NCBI RefSeq assembly: GCF_037975245.1
Contig: NC_092570.1
Location: forward strand, 10,379,501-10,443,500
DNA from: Apostichopus japonicus
Lineage: Eukaryota > Echinodermata > Holothuroidea > Aspidochirotida > Stichopodidae
Length of the DNA stretch: 64,000 bases
Direction: 5' to 3'
A program made the position numbers and the translations under genes. The notes beneath the pieces are model-generated. The model was given only the letters and a program-made list of their open reading frames with translations, ran no database searches and was not told the DNA's origin. Below are positions 53,601 to 57,140 of this stretch, in pieces (position 1 is the stretch's first letter; the number at the start of each line of letters is the position of its first letter).

Positions 53601-56600
53601 TGAATATTGAATGACTATTGTTATCATGGATGATGTTATGTGATTTACCTTTGTTATTTATTTTACTAGCAAGCGATGGTCCAAGATTTACATAGAAATT
53701 GTTGAAGTTATTCGCAATGATATTTTGATCACTGGTTTCTTGGTCACCATCTTTGAAAACAGCAGGATATAATAACTCTTTACGGTTATTGTGCAACATT
53801 TCATTAATAGTACGCCATGTATGGTTTGTGTTATTTCTCCTCTTATTAAATTATTGTCAAAATAGAGTCTAATTACTTGGTTAAGCTTATTGCGATAGGT
53901 TATATACATAGACTTGTTCGTAGCTGTAGGAGACTTTAACTGACGTCTGTAAAGTTTGTGCTTCTTTTAATGGAAGTCCTAATACCATTCGTAATCCAGG
54001 GGTGTTTCTTTCTACGACGCTGTTTTTGACTGATTTGGCGAATAGGAAAACAATTATTATAAGTTGAACTGAGATGATTAAAACAGGTATTATAAGCAGA
54101 ATTGACATCATTTTCGTTTAAAACATTATCCCAAGATGTGTCCCTCATTTCATAAGTTAAACGCTTTATGTTGTAAGTATTGTAATTTCGTTTATAGATG
54201 GTATTGTAAGATCCGGTTTTCTTCCCTACCACTTTTAGAAATATCGGAAAATGGTCACTTAAATCAGTTATGAGAACCCCTGAAGTAATCGTAGAATCAT
54301 CGTTTGTAACAATGTTATCTATCAGGCTTGCAGTGATACTACTAATACGAGTTGGAAAAGTTATTGTAGGGATGAATCGGTTCGAAAAGAGAACATTTAA
54401 AAACGTAGTTGATTTGATTGCATTCGATAAATCAATATTATAATCACCCATTATGTAGGTTTTACAGTTTTTATTCGATATGATCTTGATATATTTTCCA
54501 GATTAACATAAAACTCATCTAAACAACCACTAGGTGGTCTGTAGACTATGCCGATAAGAAATGTATCCTTTGAATTTATGCTACTAGCCTCTATAAAGAG
54601 AGATTCTATAGAATTATTAAAACTTGATAGGTCGGGTCTACAAATAAAACGTATATCTTTACGTACAAATAAAGGCAGACTCCATCGTCTCGTTTATTGT
54701 CACGATGTTTTTCAACAAGTTTGTAATTATCCATTTTTATGAGGGGAGAAAAATTATCATTGAATCAGGTTTCTGTGAATCCAATTGCCGTAAAATCATT
54801 ATTTAATACAGAAATGGAAGTGTTAATATCGTCAAAGTTATTGCTTAGGCTACGACTGTTGTGGTGGTACAGTGATATACCGTAATGAGGGAGAAAATTG
54901 TTATATGCGTCTATGTTATGGTACTACATGAGACATTATTTTCCCTGAGGCCGTTATGATCGTGGAGTATATATGAGACGCCATCAGTGATAACAATAAT
55001 ATTGGTAAGAGAATATAAATGTTATTTTGGTTCTGATCGTTCCCTTTCCCTATGATATCGCCTGGTGGTTGTGACGTTGGGCCTGGGGATGTTCTTCCTC
55101 TGTTGCTGACTTGTATTATTCTTCTTTACGACTGTCCAGTCTGCTCCGTCATTCGATGACAGGGTTCGCTTTATCTTTGCGTCGACTTGTTTGATTACCT
55201 TCGCTCTCCTTTCTCGGCTGAACTTTAGTCAGGTTAGCATTACCTTCCATAACTGTTGACTCGGTCCTACGTCTGTTCATATCACGGTATTGGTCTGTTT
55301 TCTTTACAGAATACTGCTGACGTCTCTCCTTCAGGTCCGTTTTGTTTACAGGAGATTGCTGACTACTCTTTCAGGTCACTTATACGTTCCTCGCCTTGAT
55401 CTTTTGCTATACCCCAGTATTCTCAGGTCTCGATTCACTCAGTTCTGAGCTTCATAAGTCGTTGGCTTCTCTGCATAAGTCGTTGGCTTGTCAATTGGCT
55501 TCTCGATTTCTGTGTCCTTATCCATTGTTTCCGTGTCGTCCTTTTCATCTCAGTGATAATTCGTGTGACCCAGCTTGTTGCATTTGTAACAGACGATTTC
55601 AGGGCAGCGGTTCCTTGAATGCCCTTGTTGACCGCACTGCTCTACACGTGTATTGTAGGCACTCTCGCATTATGTGATCACTGATAAGCAGAGATTACAC
55701 ACCCGTGATTGACCATCGTGCTTTAATCTTAAGTGAGTTCGTTCTATAGTGATTGCGTGCGGTAGAGACTCGTCACTGTTTGGTAATTCGAGTCTAACGT
55801 ATCTGATGCCATTTTCTATGTTGGGTAGTCTTCGTAATATTTATGTACCCATAGAGATCTTAATCTACATCCGTATTCTTCCAATTTTCCGGAAATTTCT
55901 TCAGCGGTAATGTACATTGGGACTCAAAAATGACTAACGGTTATTATGGTCTTGGTCACTCCCATTATGTCACATACCACATTCCCTATTTTTAATCCAG
56001 TTTCTTGAATAAGTTCTGCATCTTCTTTGTTTTTGCTGGTAAGATCCACTGAACTTGAGTCTTAACACATCCGAGAATATTTTACTTTCCAATGTCGTTG
56101 GCCAAAGACTTCAATATGTCCGTAGAATTAAAACTGGCATCAACAAGCTTCACACTCTTGGTTTTCAACACGGAACTATTTGGTGTCATTTTCGAGGATC
56201 CGGTACTCATATTGTCAGATATAGCCTGGCGCCAAGTGTCGCCTTGGCACTTGTATCGTTTGAAATACTTATACAAATTACATCAATGTGATATGCCAAA
56301 TTCGTAATAAAATCCTCCTGTTTCACAGGATAAATGTTAAATGCCTCAGAATGAGGCCAAACAAATGCAAGAAAGACAGAAAATAAGTAAATAATTGAGA
56401 GATATTGAAGAGGTGTTTCCCCTCTGAAATTTACGCAATGGTCACTCTGGTCACTCTGGTCACTCTGGTAACTCAAGGTTATCACTCCTTAAAGTATCTG
56501 TATCATTCTGCTCATTCAACTTGTATTATATTTTATCTTCTTTACCAGGGAGTCTTCTACTCTGTTAAGCCAATTCAGGCTTTATAGAAGACTTCCTTTC

Positions 56601-57104
56601 ACATTGTATTTTTTGGGTGATAAAACAAACAAATAAACATCTTACCTTAGAATAATGTCCAACTGTTCTCGCAAAAGTAGGATATTCATCTTTGTTAGAC
56701 AGAATGAAAGATGAACATCCCCATGAAACTATTGGTATATTCCACGTTGCCGCCAATAAACCAACAGGTTCGCAGACGATACTGCAAGCTCCTCCAATAA
56801 TAGCGTGTAGTGGGGATTGGTACCGCCAAAAGTTGACAGCTTCTGACAAACCATCTTTAGCATTACACCGGGTATCGTTCCAATAAAAACGTATGGTTTT
56901 GTTTGGTAGTAGTGACTCGTCACTGTGAATCTTTTCAATAGCTAACGTAATAGCCCCAGCTACTGTCTTGCCTAACGGTCGGCTCCCAGACCACGGTAGC
57001 AAAAACACTAAGACGATATCGTCCTCAGCTTGAGTCGTTCGTGTAACTTCAATACAGTATACTAGGAGCAGAAAACGTCCAACTGATCCTACCATGGAAT
57101 GCAT
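23574..57104 (-). CDS. Receptor guanylyl cyclase (natriuretic-peptide-receptor-like), 19 coding exons, last exon missing
   Basis: This single-pass membrane receptor is expected to bind a peptide outside the cell and make cGMP from GTP inside it. The predicted protein has 1026 residues before the missing terminus: signal peptide, ANF-receptor ectodomain to about residue 452, transmembrane helix about 454-477, kinase-homology domain about 509-790, coiled coil about 795-838 and cyclase domain from about 840. Splice sites are GT-AG throughout and the reading phase closes at every junction (0,1,0,1,1,2,0,0,0,0,0,1,1,2,2,0,1,1,0). In the cyclase domain the metal Asp residues (about 866 and 910), the guanine-specifying Glu (906) and Cys (978), and the catalytic Asn (985) and Arg (989) are all visible, so guanylyl rather than adenylyl cyclase activity is predicted. 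NPR1-type GCs end about 20-60 residues later. It could equally be called NPR2-like or speract-receptor-like; orthology is not resolved. Confidence 0.93.
23965..24544. mobile_element. hAT-like non-autonomous element (intron 18)
   Basis: The left end is CAGGGCCGGATTA and the right end TAATCTGGCCCTG, 12 of 13 bases inverse-matching. The CAGGG start is usual for hAT elements. Inside, AGGCCCT recurs near both ends and no coding region is seen. A clear 8-bp target duplication was not found. It lies in the intron between exons 18 and 19. Confidence 0.65.
24668..24766 (-). CDS. Receptor guanylyl cyclase exon 18 (catalytic domain, Cys/Asn/Arg)
   Basis: A 99-nt exon, phase 1 in and out. It encodes [20 protein letters not shown], then [12 protein letters not shown]. 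The Cys of RFCLFGD (about 978) confers guanine specificity; Asn (985) and Arg (989) of VNIASR are catalytic. The acceptor is CATCATTAG and the donor GTAAAG. It does not show as an ORF. Confidence 0.95.
24767..25541. other. Intron 17; no further feature
   Basis: Contains C-rich runs (near 24953 and 25226) only. Confidence 0.6.
25542..25716 (-). CDS. Receptor guanylyl cyclase exon 17 (catalytic domain, second metal Asp)
   Basis: It begins in phase 0 with [19 protein letters not shown], placing the guanine-contacting Glu (about 906) and second metal Asp (about 910), and ends RLGVHTG in phase 1 at GTATAG. The exon opens with GTG as an ordinary Val codon. Confidence 0.97.
25873..27186. repeat. 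36-bp minisatellite, about 36 units (intron 16)
   Basis: The unit reads GATACAACATGAATAGCC, TCACATGACA, GTATAATA. Since 36 is a multiple of three, several frames stay open on the minus strand (for example [12 protein letters not shown] repeated), giving ORFs up to 408 codons that are almost certainly not genes. Units carrying GATGCAAC plus CATATGACAAT occur next to each other at several places, showing higher-order structure. A few units at the low-coordinate end carry a 4-bp insertion (GAATGAATAG). Confidence 0.97.
27260..27290. repeat. (TTA)n microsatellite
   Basis: About nine TTA units in a row. Confidence 0.95.
27291..28506. other. Rest of intron 16; no further feature
   Basis: No family match, RNA gene or element terminus recognised. 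Confidence 0.5.
28507..28699 (-). CDS. Receptor guanylyl cyclase exon 16 (catalytic domain, first metal Asp)
   Basis: Phase 2 in, phase 0 out. It encodes [10 protein letters not shown], then [20 protein letters not shown] and [25 protein letters not shown] carries the first metal-binding Asp (about 866). The donor is AAG|GTAAGT. Confidence 0.97.
29321..29656. mobile_element. hAT-type MITE with 8-bp target duplication (intron 15)
   Basis: The ends are AGGGGTTCACTAACTGGGG on the left and, inverted, CAGGGTTTCCATATAAC on the right, both related to the common hAT terminus CAGGGGTTC. Flanking 8-mers CTCTATAT (29313-29320) and CTCTATAC (29657-29664) match at seven of eight positions. The element is 336 bp and non-coding. 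It lies only 12 bp past the exon 15 donor. Confidence 0.82.
29669..29809 (-). CDS. Receptor guanylyl cyclase exon 15 (dimerization coiled coil)
   Basis: Phase 2 in, phase 2 out. The acceptor must be TTAATTATAG (then ACAG); the AG four bases later would give a stop. It encodes [20 protein letters not shown], then [19 protein letters not shown] and SILPK. This is the conserved coiled coil that couples receptor dimer state to the cyclase. The donor GTGAGT lies 12 bp from an inserted hAT-type MITE. Confidence 0.96.
29810..30318. other. Intron 14; no further feature
   Basis: AT-rich, nothing recognised. Confidence 0.55.
30319..30493 (-). CDS. Receptor guanylyl cyclase exon 14 (end of kinase-homology domain)
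   Basis: Phase 1 in, phase 2 out. It encodes [20 protein letters not shown], then [16 protein letters not shown]. The CW.E.P..RP motif closes the kinase-like C-lobe. The donor is GTAAGT. Confidence 0.95.
30494..31071. other. Intron 13; no further feature
   Basis: A 109-codon ORF on the plus strand and its opposite-strand partner have no family resemblance. Confidence 0.5.
31072..31221 (-). CDS. Receptor guanylyl cyclase exon 13 (kinase-homology C-lobe)
   Basis: Phase 1 in, phase 1 out. It encodes [10 protein letters not shown], then [18 protein letters not shown], the family's LWTAPELLR and GDVYSFGIILQEI motifs. The donor GTATAT is weak but phase-correct. Confidence 0.95.
31449..31556. repeat. 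53-bp tandem duplication (intron 12)
   Basis: Two copies of a block starting TTGGACCC, CTCGGTTC, CTTTGTT, with scattered differences. Confidence 0.85.
31747..31915 (-). CDS. Receptor guanylyl cyclase exon 12 (catalytic-loop equivalent)
   Basis: The acceptor is TTTTCTACACAG. The exon starts [20 protein letters not shown], then carries [13 protein letters not shown] sits where active kinases have HRDLKxxN, so the catalytic Asp is absent, as in all known receptor cyclases. DFG is retained. It leaves in phase 1 at GTGAGT. Confidence 0.95.
32205..32334. repeat. Perfect 65-bp tandem duplication (intron 11)
   Basis: Copies at 32205-32269 and 32270-32334 are identical (ACATTAAAGATGAAGTAAAA at the start, TTGTTGTTTGAAG at the end), indicating a very recent event or active homogenisation. 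Confidence 0.96.
32465..33360 (+). mobile_element. Penelope-like element fragment with GIY-YIG endonuclease (intron 11)
   Basis: From about 32600 the plus strand encodes [20 protein letters not shown], then [19 protein letters not shown] and GEHFNLPNH, the GIY-YIG endonuclease of Penelope-like elements. [15 protein letters not shown] follows after a frame shift. Near 33280 a CGAAGAAGATCCTGCTAGGA hairpin and ACGTCAGGCCAACTTACTTT follow. The same ACGTCAGGCC sequence occurs inverted at about 32500-32533, the split or inverted terminal-repeat arrangement seen in this element class. The reverse transcriptase part is missing. Confidence 0.85.
32600..32960 (+). pseudogene. GIY-YIG endonuclease domain of Penelope-like element
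   Basis: Conserved features visible are NVIYLISC, a cysteine pair CRVC, IQYVGET (equivalent to the YIG strand), R of KKRFYGHRS and EHFNLPNH. The frame stops after about 87 codons and the C-terminal LNIQEG motif is in another frame, so this copy is broken. Confidence 0.85.
33577..33648 (-). CDS. Receptor guanylyl cyclase exon 11 (kinase-homology)
   Basis: A 72-nt, phase 0-0 exon encodes [20 protein letters not shown], then DVCL. It continues directly from SLQ in exon 10, as in the family pattern SLQDxLENxSIxLD. The acceptor is ATCCTACTCAG and the donor TTG|GTAAGA. Confidence 0.94.
33590..34217. other. Intron 10 part; no further feature
   Basis: Apart from exon 11 at the edge, nothing recognised. 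Confidence 0.5.
34218..34511. mobile_element. Foldback MITE, 294-bp near-perfect inverted repeat (intron 10)
   Basis: The left arm begins CCGATACACACACAGA and the right arm ends TCTGTGTGAATCGG. The arms of about 140 bp pair almost throughout, including ACAGTAAAAACTGGATCGTG and GAACTGAGGATATGTG, with a loop of about 9 bp (AAGTTGTTG). No coding. It would fold into a long hairpin in the cyclase pre-mRNA. Confidence 0.92.
34538..34642 (-). CDS. Receptor guanylyl cyclase exon 10 (kinase-homology)
   Basis: A 105-nt, phase 0-0 exon encodes [20 protein letters not shown], then [15 protein letters not shown]. This matches the family's H-L..F.GAC..PP.. and EYC.RGSLQ motifs. The acceptor is GTATGCTACTAG and the donor CAA|GTAAGT. 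It is too short to show as an ORF. Confidence 0.94.
34643..36230. other. Intron 9; no further feature
   Basis: No element end or coding motif recognised. Exons 9 and 10 lie at the edges. Confidence 0.5.
36231..36308 (-). CDS. Receptor guanylyl cyclase exon 9 (kinase-homology, VAIR strand)
   Basis: A 78-nt, phase 0-0 exon between AACTACTTACAG and GTGAGA encodes [19 protein letters not shown], then IITEIKE. It is equivalent to the VAVK strand and the following helix of the kinase-homology domain. The ATP-anchoring Lys is replaced by Arg at about residue 550. Confidence 0.92.
36806..36910 (-). CDS. Receptor guanylyl cyclase exon 8 (kinase-homology N-terminus, Ser/Thr-rich)
   Basis: A 105-nt, phase 0-0 exon encodes [20 protein letters not shown], then [12 protein letters not shown]. 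It aligns with the region of GC-A that carries the activating Ser/Thr phosphorylation sites just before the kinase-homology domain. That these residues are phosphorylated here is inference. The acceptor is TTTTATGTCATCTCAG and the donor GTATGG. Confidence 0.9.
36911..39228. other. Intron 7, proximal part; no further feature
   Basis: Several 60-68-codon ORFs on both strands have no family resemblance. Confidence 0.5.
39229..39640. repeat. Tandem array, about 52-bp unit, about eight copies (intron 7)
   Basis: The unit carries GTTGTATCTCGGCAAAACGT, CAATTTTCAGATTTTTGTCA and TTTTGACGA. Copies vary by a few bases. The period is not a multiple of three. Confidence 0.95.
39641..40360 (-). mobile_element. 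LINE fragment (reverse transcriptase thumb and C-terminus)
   Basis: On the minus strand, [20 protein letters not shown], then [20 protein letters not shown] and [20 protein letters not shown] are typical of the end of non-LTR retrotransposon reverse transcriptases. A separate frame adds [13 protein letters not shown], the usual C-terminal motif. The copy is 5'-truncated and frame-broken. Clade not resolved. Confidence 0.85.
40650..40737 (-). CDS. Receptor guanylyl cyclase exon 7 (juxtamembrane)
   Basis: An 88-nt exon after CCGCTACTTAG enters in phase 2 and leaves in phase 0 at GAC|GTAAGT. It encodes RRLKQINDY, then [12 protein letters not shown]. In family members this position holds a charged helix followed by LWK(I/V) and an aromatic-acidic stretch, so W-K-L-N-Y fits. 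It is the only segment found that satisfies the phase needed between exons 6 and 8. Confidence 0.88.
40970..42300 (-). mobile_element. LINE fragment (RT palm to C-terminus), interrupted by a MITE (intron 6)
   Basis: Minus-strand pieces in order: [19 protein letters not shown] (palm motif A region), NTGTPQGTV (motif B), [14 protein letters not shown] (motif C, FADD to FTDD), then a MITE. After it come [36 protein letters not shown] and [11 protein letters not shown] with [18 protein letters not shown]. It has several frame breaks and appears to be the same family as 39641-40360; both are minus and flank exon 7. Confidence 0.85.
41673..41873. mobile_element. MITE, about 200 bp, nested in the intron 6 LINE
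   Basis: The inverted ends are TTTTTTTCCCCAAACAGG with TTTGCGAT on the left and ATTGCAAACCTGTTTGGGAA with GAAAAA on the right. It separates the motif C part of the LINE from its thumb region, so it inserted after the LINE. Confidence 0.75.
42700..42778 (-). CDS. Receptor guanylyl cyclase exon 6 (transmembrane helix)
   Basis: A 79-nt exon after TTTTCTTTACAG encodes [20 protein letters not shown] followed by GIYLYR: one membrane-spanning helix with a positive residue on the inner side. It enters in phase 1 and leaves in phase 2 at GTAAGT. It is too short to show as an ORF and was found by motif and phase. Confidence 0.93.
43140..43290. mobile_element. Penelope-derived fragment with inverted hairpin motif (intron 5)
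   Basis: The minus strand reads CTGAAGA (43247-43241), a stem-loop, and GAAAC, then AGGCCCTCTTACCTTTACAC and CTCTTTAGTGGATAAGGAG. This is the same series as the inverted flank of the Penelope element at 32465-32535. A second copy of the hairpin follows on the plus strand (43251-43283), making an inverted pair. Confidence 0.7.
43440..43960. repeat. Two-copy diverged repeat rich in AGGTCA
   Basis: A block of about 200-250 bp with CAAACTT, GGTGCCTGACTA, GTGTCTGCGT(A/G)ATTGAT and CATGTAGGA occurs twice in the same orientation. AGGTCA and GGTCAAAGGTCA occur several times, including a perfect AGGTCA-A-AGGTCA at 43642-43654. Confidence 0.7.
44408..44632 (-). CDS. Receptor guanylyl cyclase exon 5 (membrane-proximal ectodomain)
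   Basis: The exon enters in phase 1 and reads [19 protein letters not shown], the hallmark IDENGDR motif of natriuretic-peptide-receptor ectodomains. A juxtamembrane stretch follows with WPSGRSTPP and the cysteine pair CGWDGEFC. It ends in phase 1 at the donor GTAAGT. Confidence 0.95.
44633..45233. other. Intron 4, proximal part; no further feature
   Basis: AT-rich, nothing recognised. Confidence 0.5.
45234..47325. mobile_element. GC-rich TIR element, 2.1 kb, with CATTC flanks (intron 4)
   Basis: The left end is CAGGTGCGTATCCAGGGGG with GCGCGCCCCCCGGGTAAGAAA. The right end, inverted, is CAGGCGCGTATCCAGGATTT with TCTAACCCGGGGGGCGCG. The direct repeat CATTC lies immediately outside both ends (45229-45233, 47326-47330). 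It is locally GC-rich with a purine tract at 45280-45420. A module with CATTTCCGGCGATCTGGGAG, TTGTACGCTTCGCGCCAACC and GGCGCTCCGCTTAGAT is repeated about four times. No transposase seen. The superfamily is uncertain (hAT-like CAGG termini but a 5-bp duplication). Confidence 0.72.
46360..46425. mobile_element. Possible terminus of a nested hAT element
   Basis: CAGTGGCGGAGCGTCCATAC followed by GGGGGGCGGATGCCCCCC resembles a hAT 5' end inserted inside the larger element. No matching right end was found. Confidence 0.4.
47406..47541 (-). CDS. Receptor guanylyl cyclase exon 4 (ectodomain)
   Basis: The acceptor is TTTCTTATAG. The peptide starts [19 protein letters not shown] and runs to [14 protein letters not shown], matching the family pattern of a helix with YAxAL and then the NM...F.G motif. 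The donor is GTCAGA, weaker than the others, but phase 1 joins correctly to exon 5 to give FEG-IDR. The open frame continues past this donor into the transposon, and that part is not coding. Confidence 0.88.
47570..47717. repeat. 74-bp tandem duplication (intron 3)
   Basis: Two copies of ATCAGAAAG, TATGCTATCTTACACAACAA and GCTTCCCTGCTTGGCTGTTA, with three or four differences, starting 29 bp upstream of exon 4 on the plus-strand map. Confidence 0.93.
48325..48600 (+). repeat. tRNA-headed SINE (intron 3)
   Basis: Box A TAGCCTAGTGG (48336-48346) and box B GGTTCGATTCC (48380-48390) sit at tRNA-like spacing from GGCGGAG. The acceptor stem does not close well, so it is a SINE head rather than a working tRNA. 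A body with CCGAGAGATTGGCTTCGGTC and CAAGGGTGTTGTTCAATTAC runs to about 48600. It lies 120 bp beyond the exon 3 donor, opposite in orientation to the host gene. Confidence 0.7.
48723..49024 (-). CDS. Receptor guanylyl cyclase exon 3 (ectodomain)
   Basis: The acceptor is TTGTCACAATAG. With the base carried from exon 2, the exon reads [20 protein letters not shown] and then [13 protein letters not shown]. This is the second subdomain of the ANF-receptor fold, including the strand that precedes the hinge. It ends in phase 0 at ACAGAG|GTAAC. Confidence 0.92.
49025..49798. other. Intron 2; no further feature
   Basis: AT-rich. An A14 run near 49774 lies close to the exon 2 donor. Confidence 0.5.
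49799..50033 (-). CDS. Receptor guanylyl cyclase exon 2 (ectodomain)
   Basis: This exon enters in phase 0 after TTGATCCCAG and begins [14 protein letters not shown], followed by [11 protein letters not shown]. These match the ANF-receptor core segment that follows the first subdomain (in mammals, the FF..HNW..AAIIFSD region). It includes one glycosylation sequon (NIT) and ends in phase 1 at the donor GTATGT. Confidence 0.9.
50470..50677 (-). pseudogene. U2 snRNA-headed sequence (U2 pseudogene or snRNA-derived SINE)
   Basis: On the minus strand from 50677, ATCGCTTCTCGGCCTTTTGG followed by CTAAGATC matches the first 28 nt of U2 snRNA exactly, as recalled from the conserved vertebrate sequence. 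The next 17 nt match at about 14 positions (ATGTGTGGTATATGTTC). The branch-site-pairing GUAGUA is changed to GTGGTA and the Sm site and 3' stem-loops are absent. The 130 nt that follow are unrelated to U2 but contain possible stem-loops (CCCCTTCGAGGGG). Confidence 0.8.
50890..51840 (+). mobile_element. Internally deleted LINE, plus strand (intron 1)
   Basis: 50890-51060 resembles the endonuclease-RT linker (frame-broken, ending [13 protein letters not shown]). From 51140 the RT thumb and C-terminus follow: [46 protein letters not shown], then a domain ending [15 protein letters not shown]. The fingers and palm are deleted. It belongs to the same family as the minus-strand LINE next to it and meets it tail to tail. 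Confidence 0.85.
52110..53470 (-). pseudogene. LINE reverse transcriptase remnant
   Basis: [20 protein letters not shown] and [16 protein letters not shown] mark the fingers, [19 protein letters not shown] motif B, and [12 protein letters not shown] motif C with both catalytic Asp residues. HLTYCSIIW and [20 protein letters not shown] are C-terminal. Frames change at least three times. Confidence 0.88.
53936..54935 (-). pseudogene. LINE APE endonuclease remnant
   Basis: Motifs in order: [10 protein letters not shown] (catalytic Glu), [18 protein letters not shown], and [12 protein letters not shown] (catalytic SDH). Frame breaks lie between the first two and the third. Then comes [18 protein letters not shown], the conserved linker before the reverse transcriptase. 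Confidence 0.85.
55550..55665 (-). pseudogene. LINE ORF1 remnant with CCHC zinc knuckles
   Basis: The minus strand reads [13 protein letters not shown], then [14 protein letters not shown]. The second knuckle has C-x2-C-x4-H. The first lacks its leading Cys in this frame, suggesting a small frame shift. A stop follows soon after. Confidence 0.75.
56400..56640 (+). mobile_element. LINE 3' end abutting the exon 1 splice donor
   Basis: GGGAGTCTTCTACTCTGTTA followed by GGCTTTATAGAAGACTTCC and a tail AAACAAACAAATAAAC match the 3' UTRs of the LINE copies at 51860-51965 (inverted) and 59735-59825. A TGGTCACTC triplet repeat lies at 56437-56462. The tail ends within about 5 bp of the GTAAG donor. 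Confidence 0.8.
56646..57104 (-). CDS. Receptor guanylyl cyclase exon 1 (signal peptide, ectodomain start)
   Basis: This exon encodes residues 1-153. The start chosen is the first ATG; a second ATG lies three codons on. A hydrophobic stretch ([12 protein letters not shown]) forms a signal peptide, followed by FLLPWSGS and a domain typical of ANF-receptor ligand-binding regions. Paired cysteines (TRC, then CSIVC) and glycosylation sites (NKT, NDT) are visible. The exon ends in phase 0 at AAG|GTAAG. A LINE tail lies directly beyond the donor. Confidence 0.93.
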
Positions 57105-57140
57105 TATCCAAAGAATTCACGTAAAGAATGAAACACGTGT
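57105..57140 (-). promoter_or_regulatory. 5' UTR part of exon 1 with upstream 3' splice site
   Basis: Just upstream of the ATG, the minus strand reads a long pyrimidine run, then GTCATTGCAG followed by ACACG. This is a strong 3' splice site. It suggests that the first coding exon begins at 57140 and that the promoter and a non-coding first exon lie further upstream. I did not identify that exon. Confidence 0.55.

Larger units (their letters stand above)
51845..55860 (-). mobile_element. Near full-length APE-type LINE, minus strand (intron 1)
   Basis: In minus-strand order: an ORF1 part with CCHC knuckles (about 55660-55550), endonuclease (about 54930-54000), reverse transcriptase (about 53470-52550), C-terminal region to about 52110, a 3' UTR and an (AAAT)n tail at 51845-51875. 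It has several frame shifts and stops. A CR1/Jockey-group assignment is likely from the motifs but not resolved. Confidence 0.9.

Noticed and set aside
55396-55677. Plus-strand ORF with CCICNRRF
   Set aside because: It is the complement of the LINE ORF1 zinc-knuckle region, which reads properly on the minus strand.
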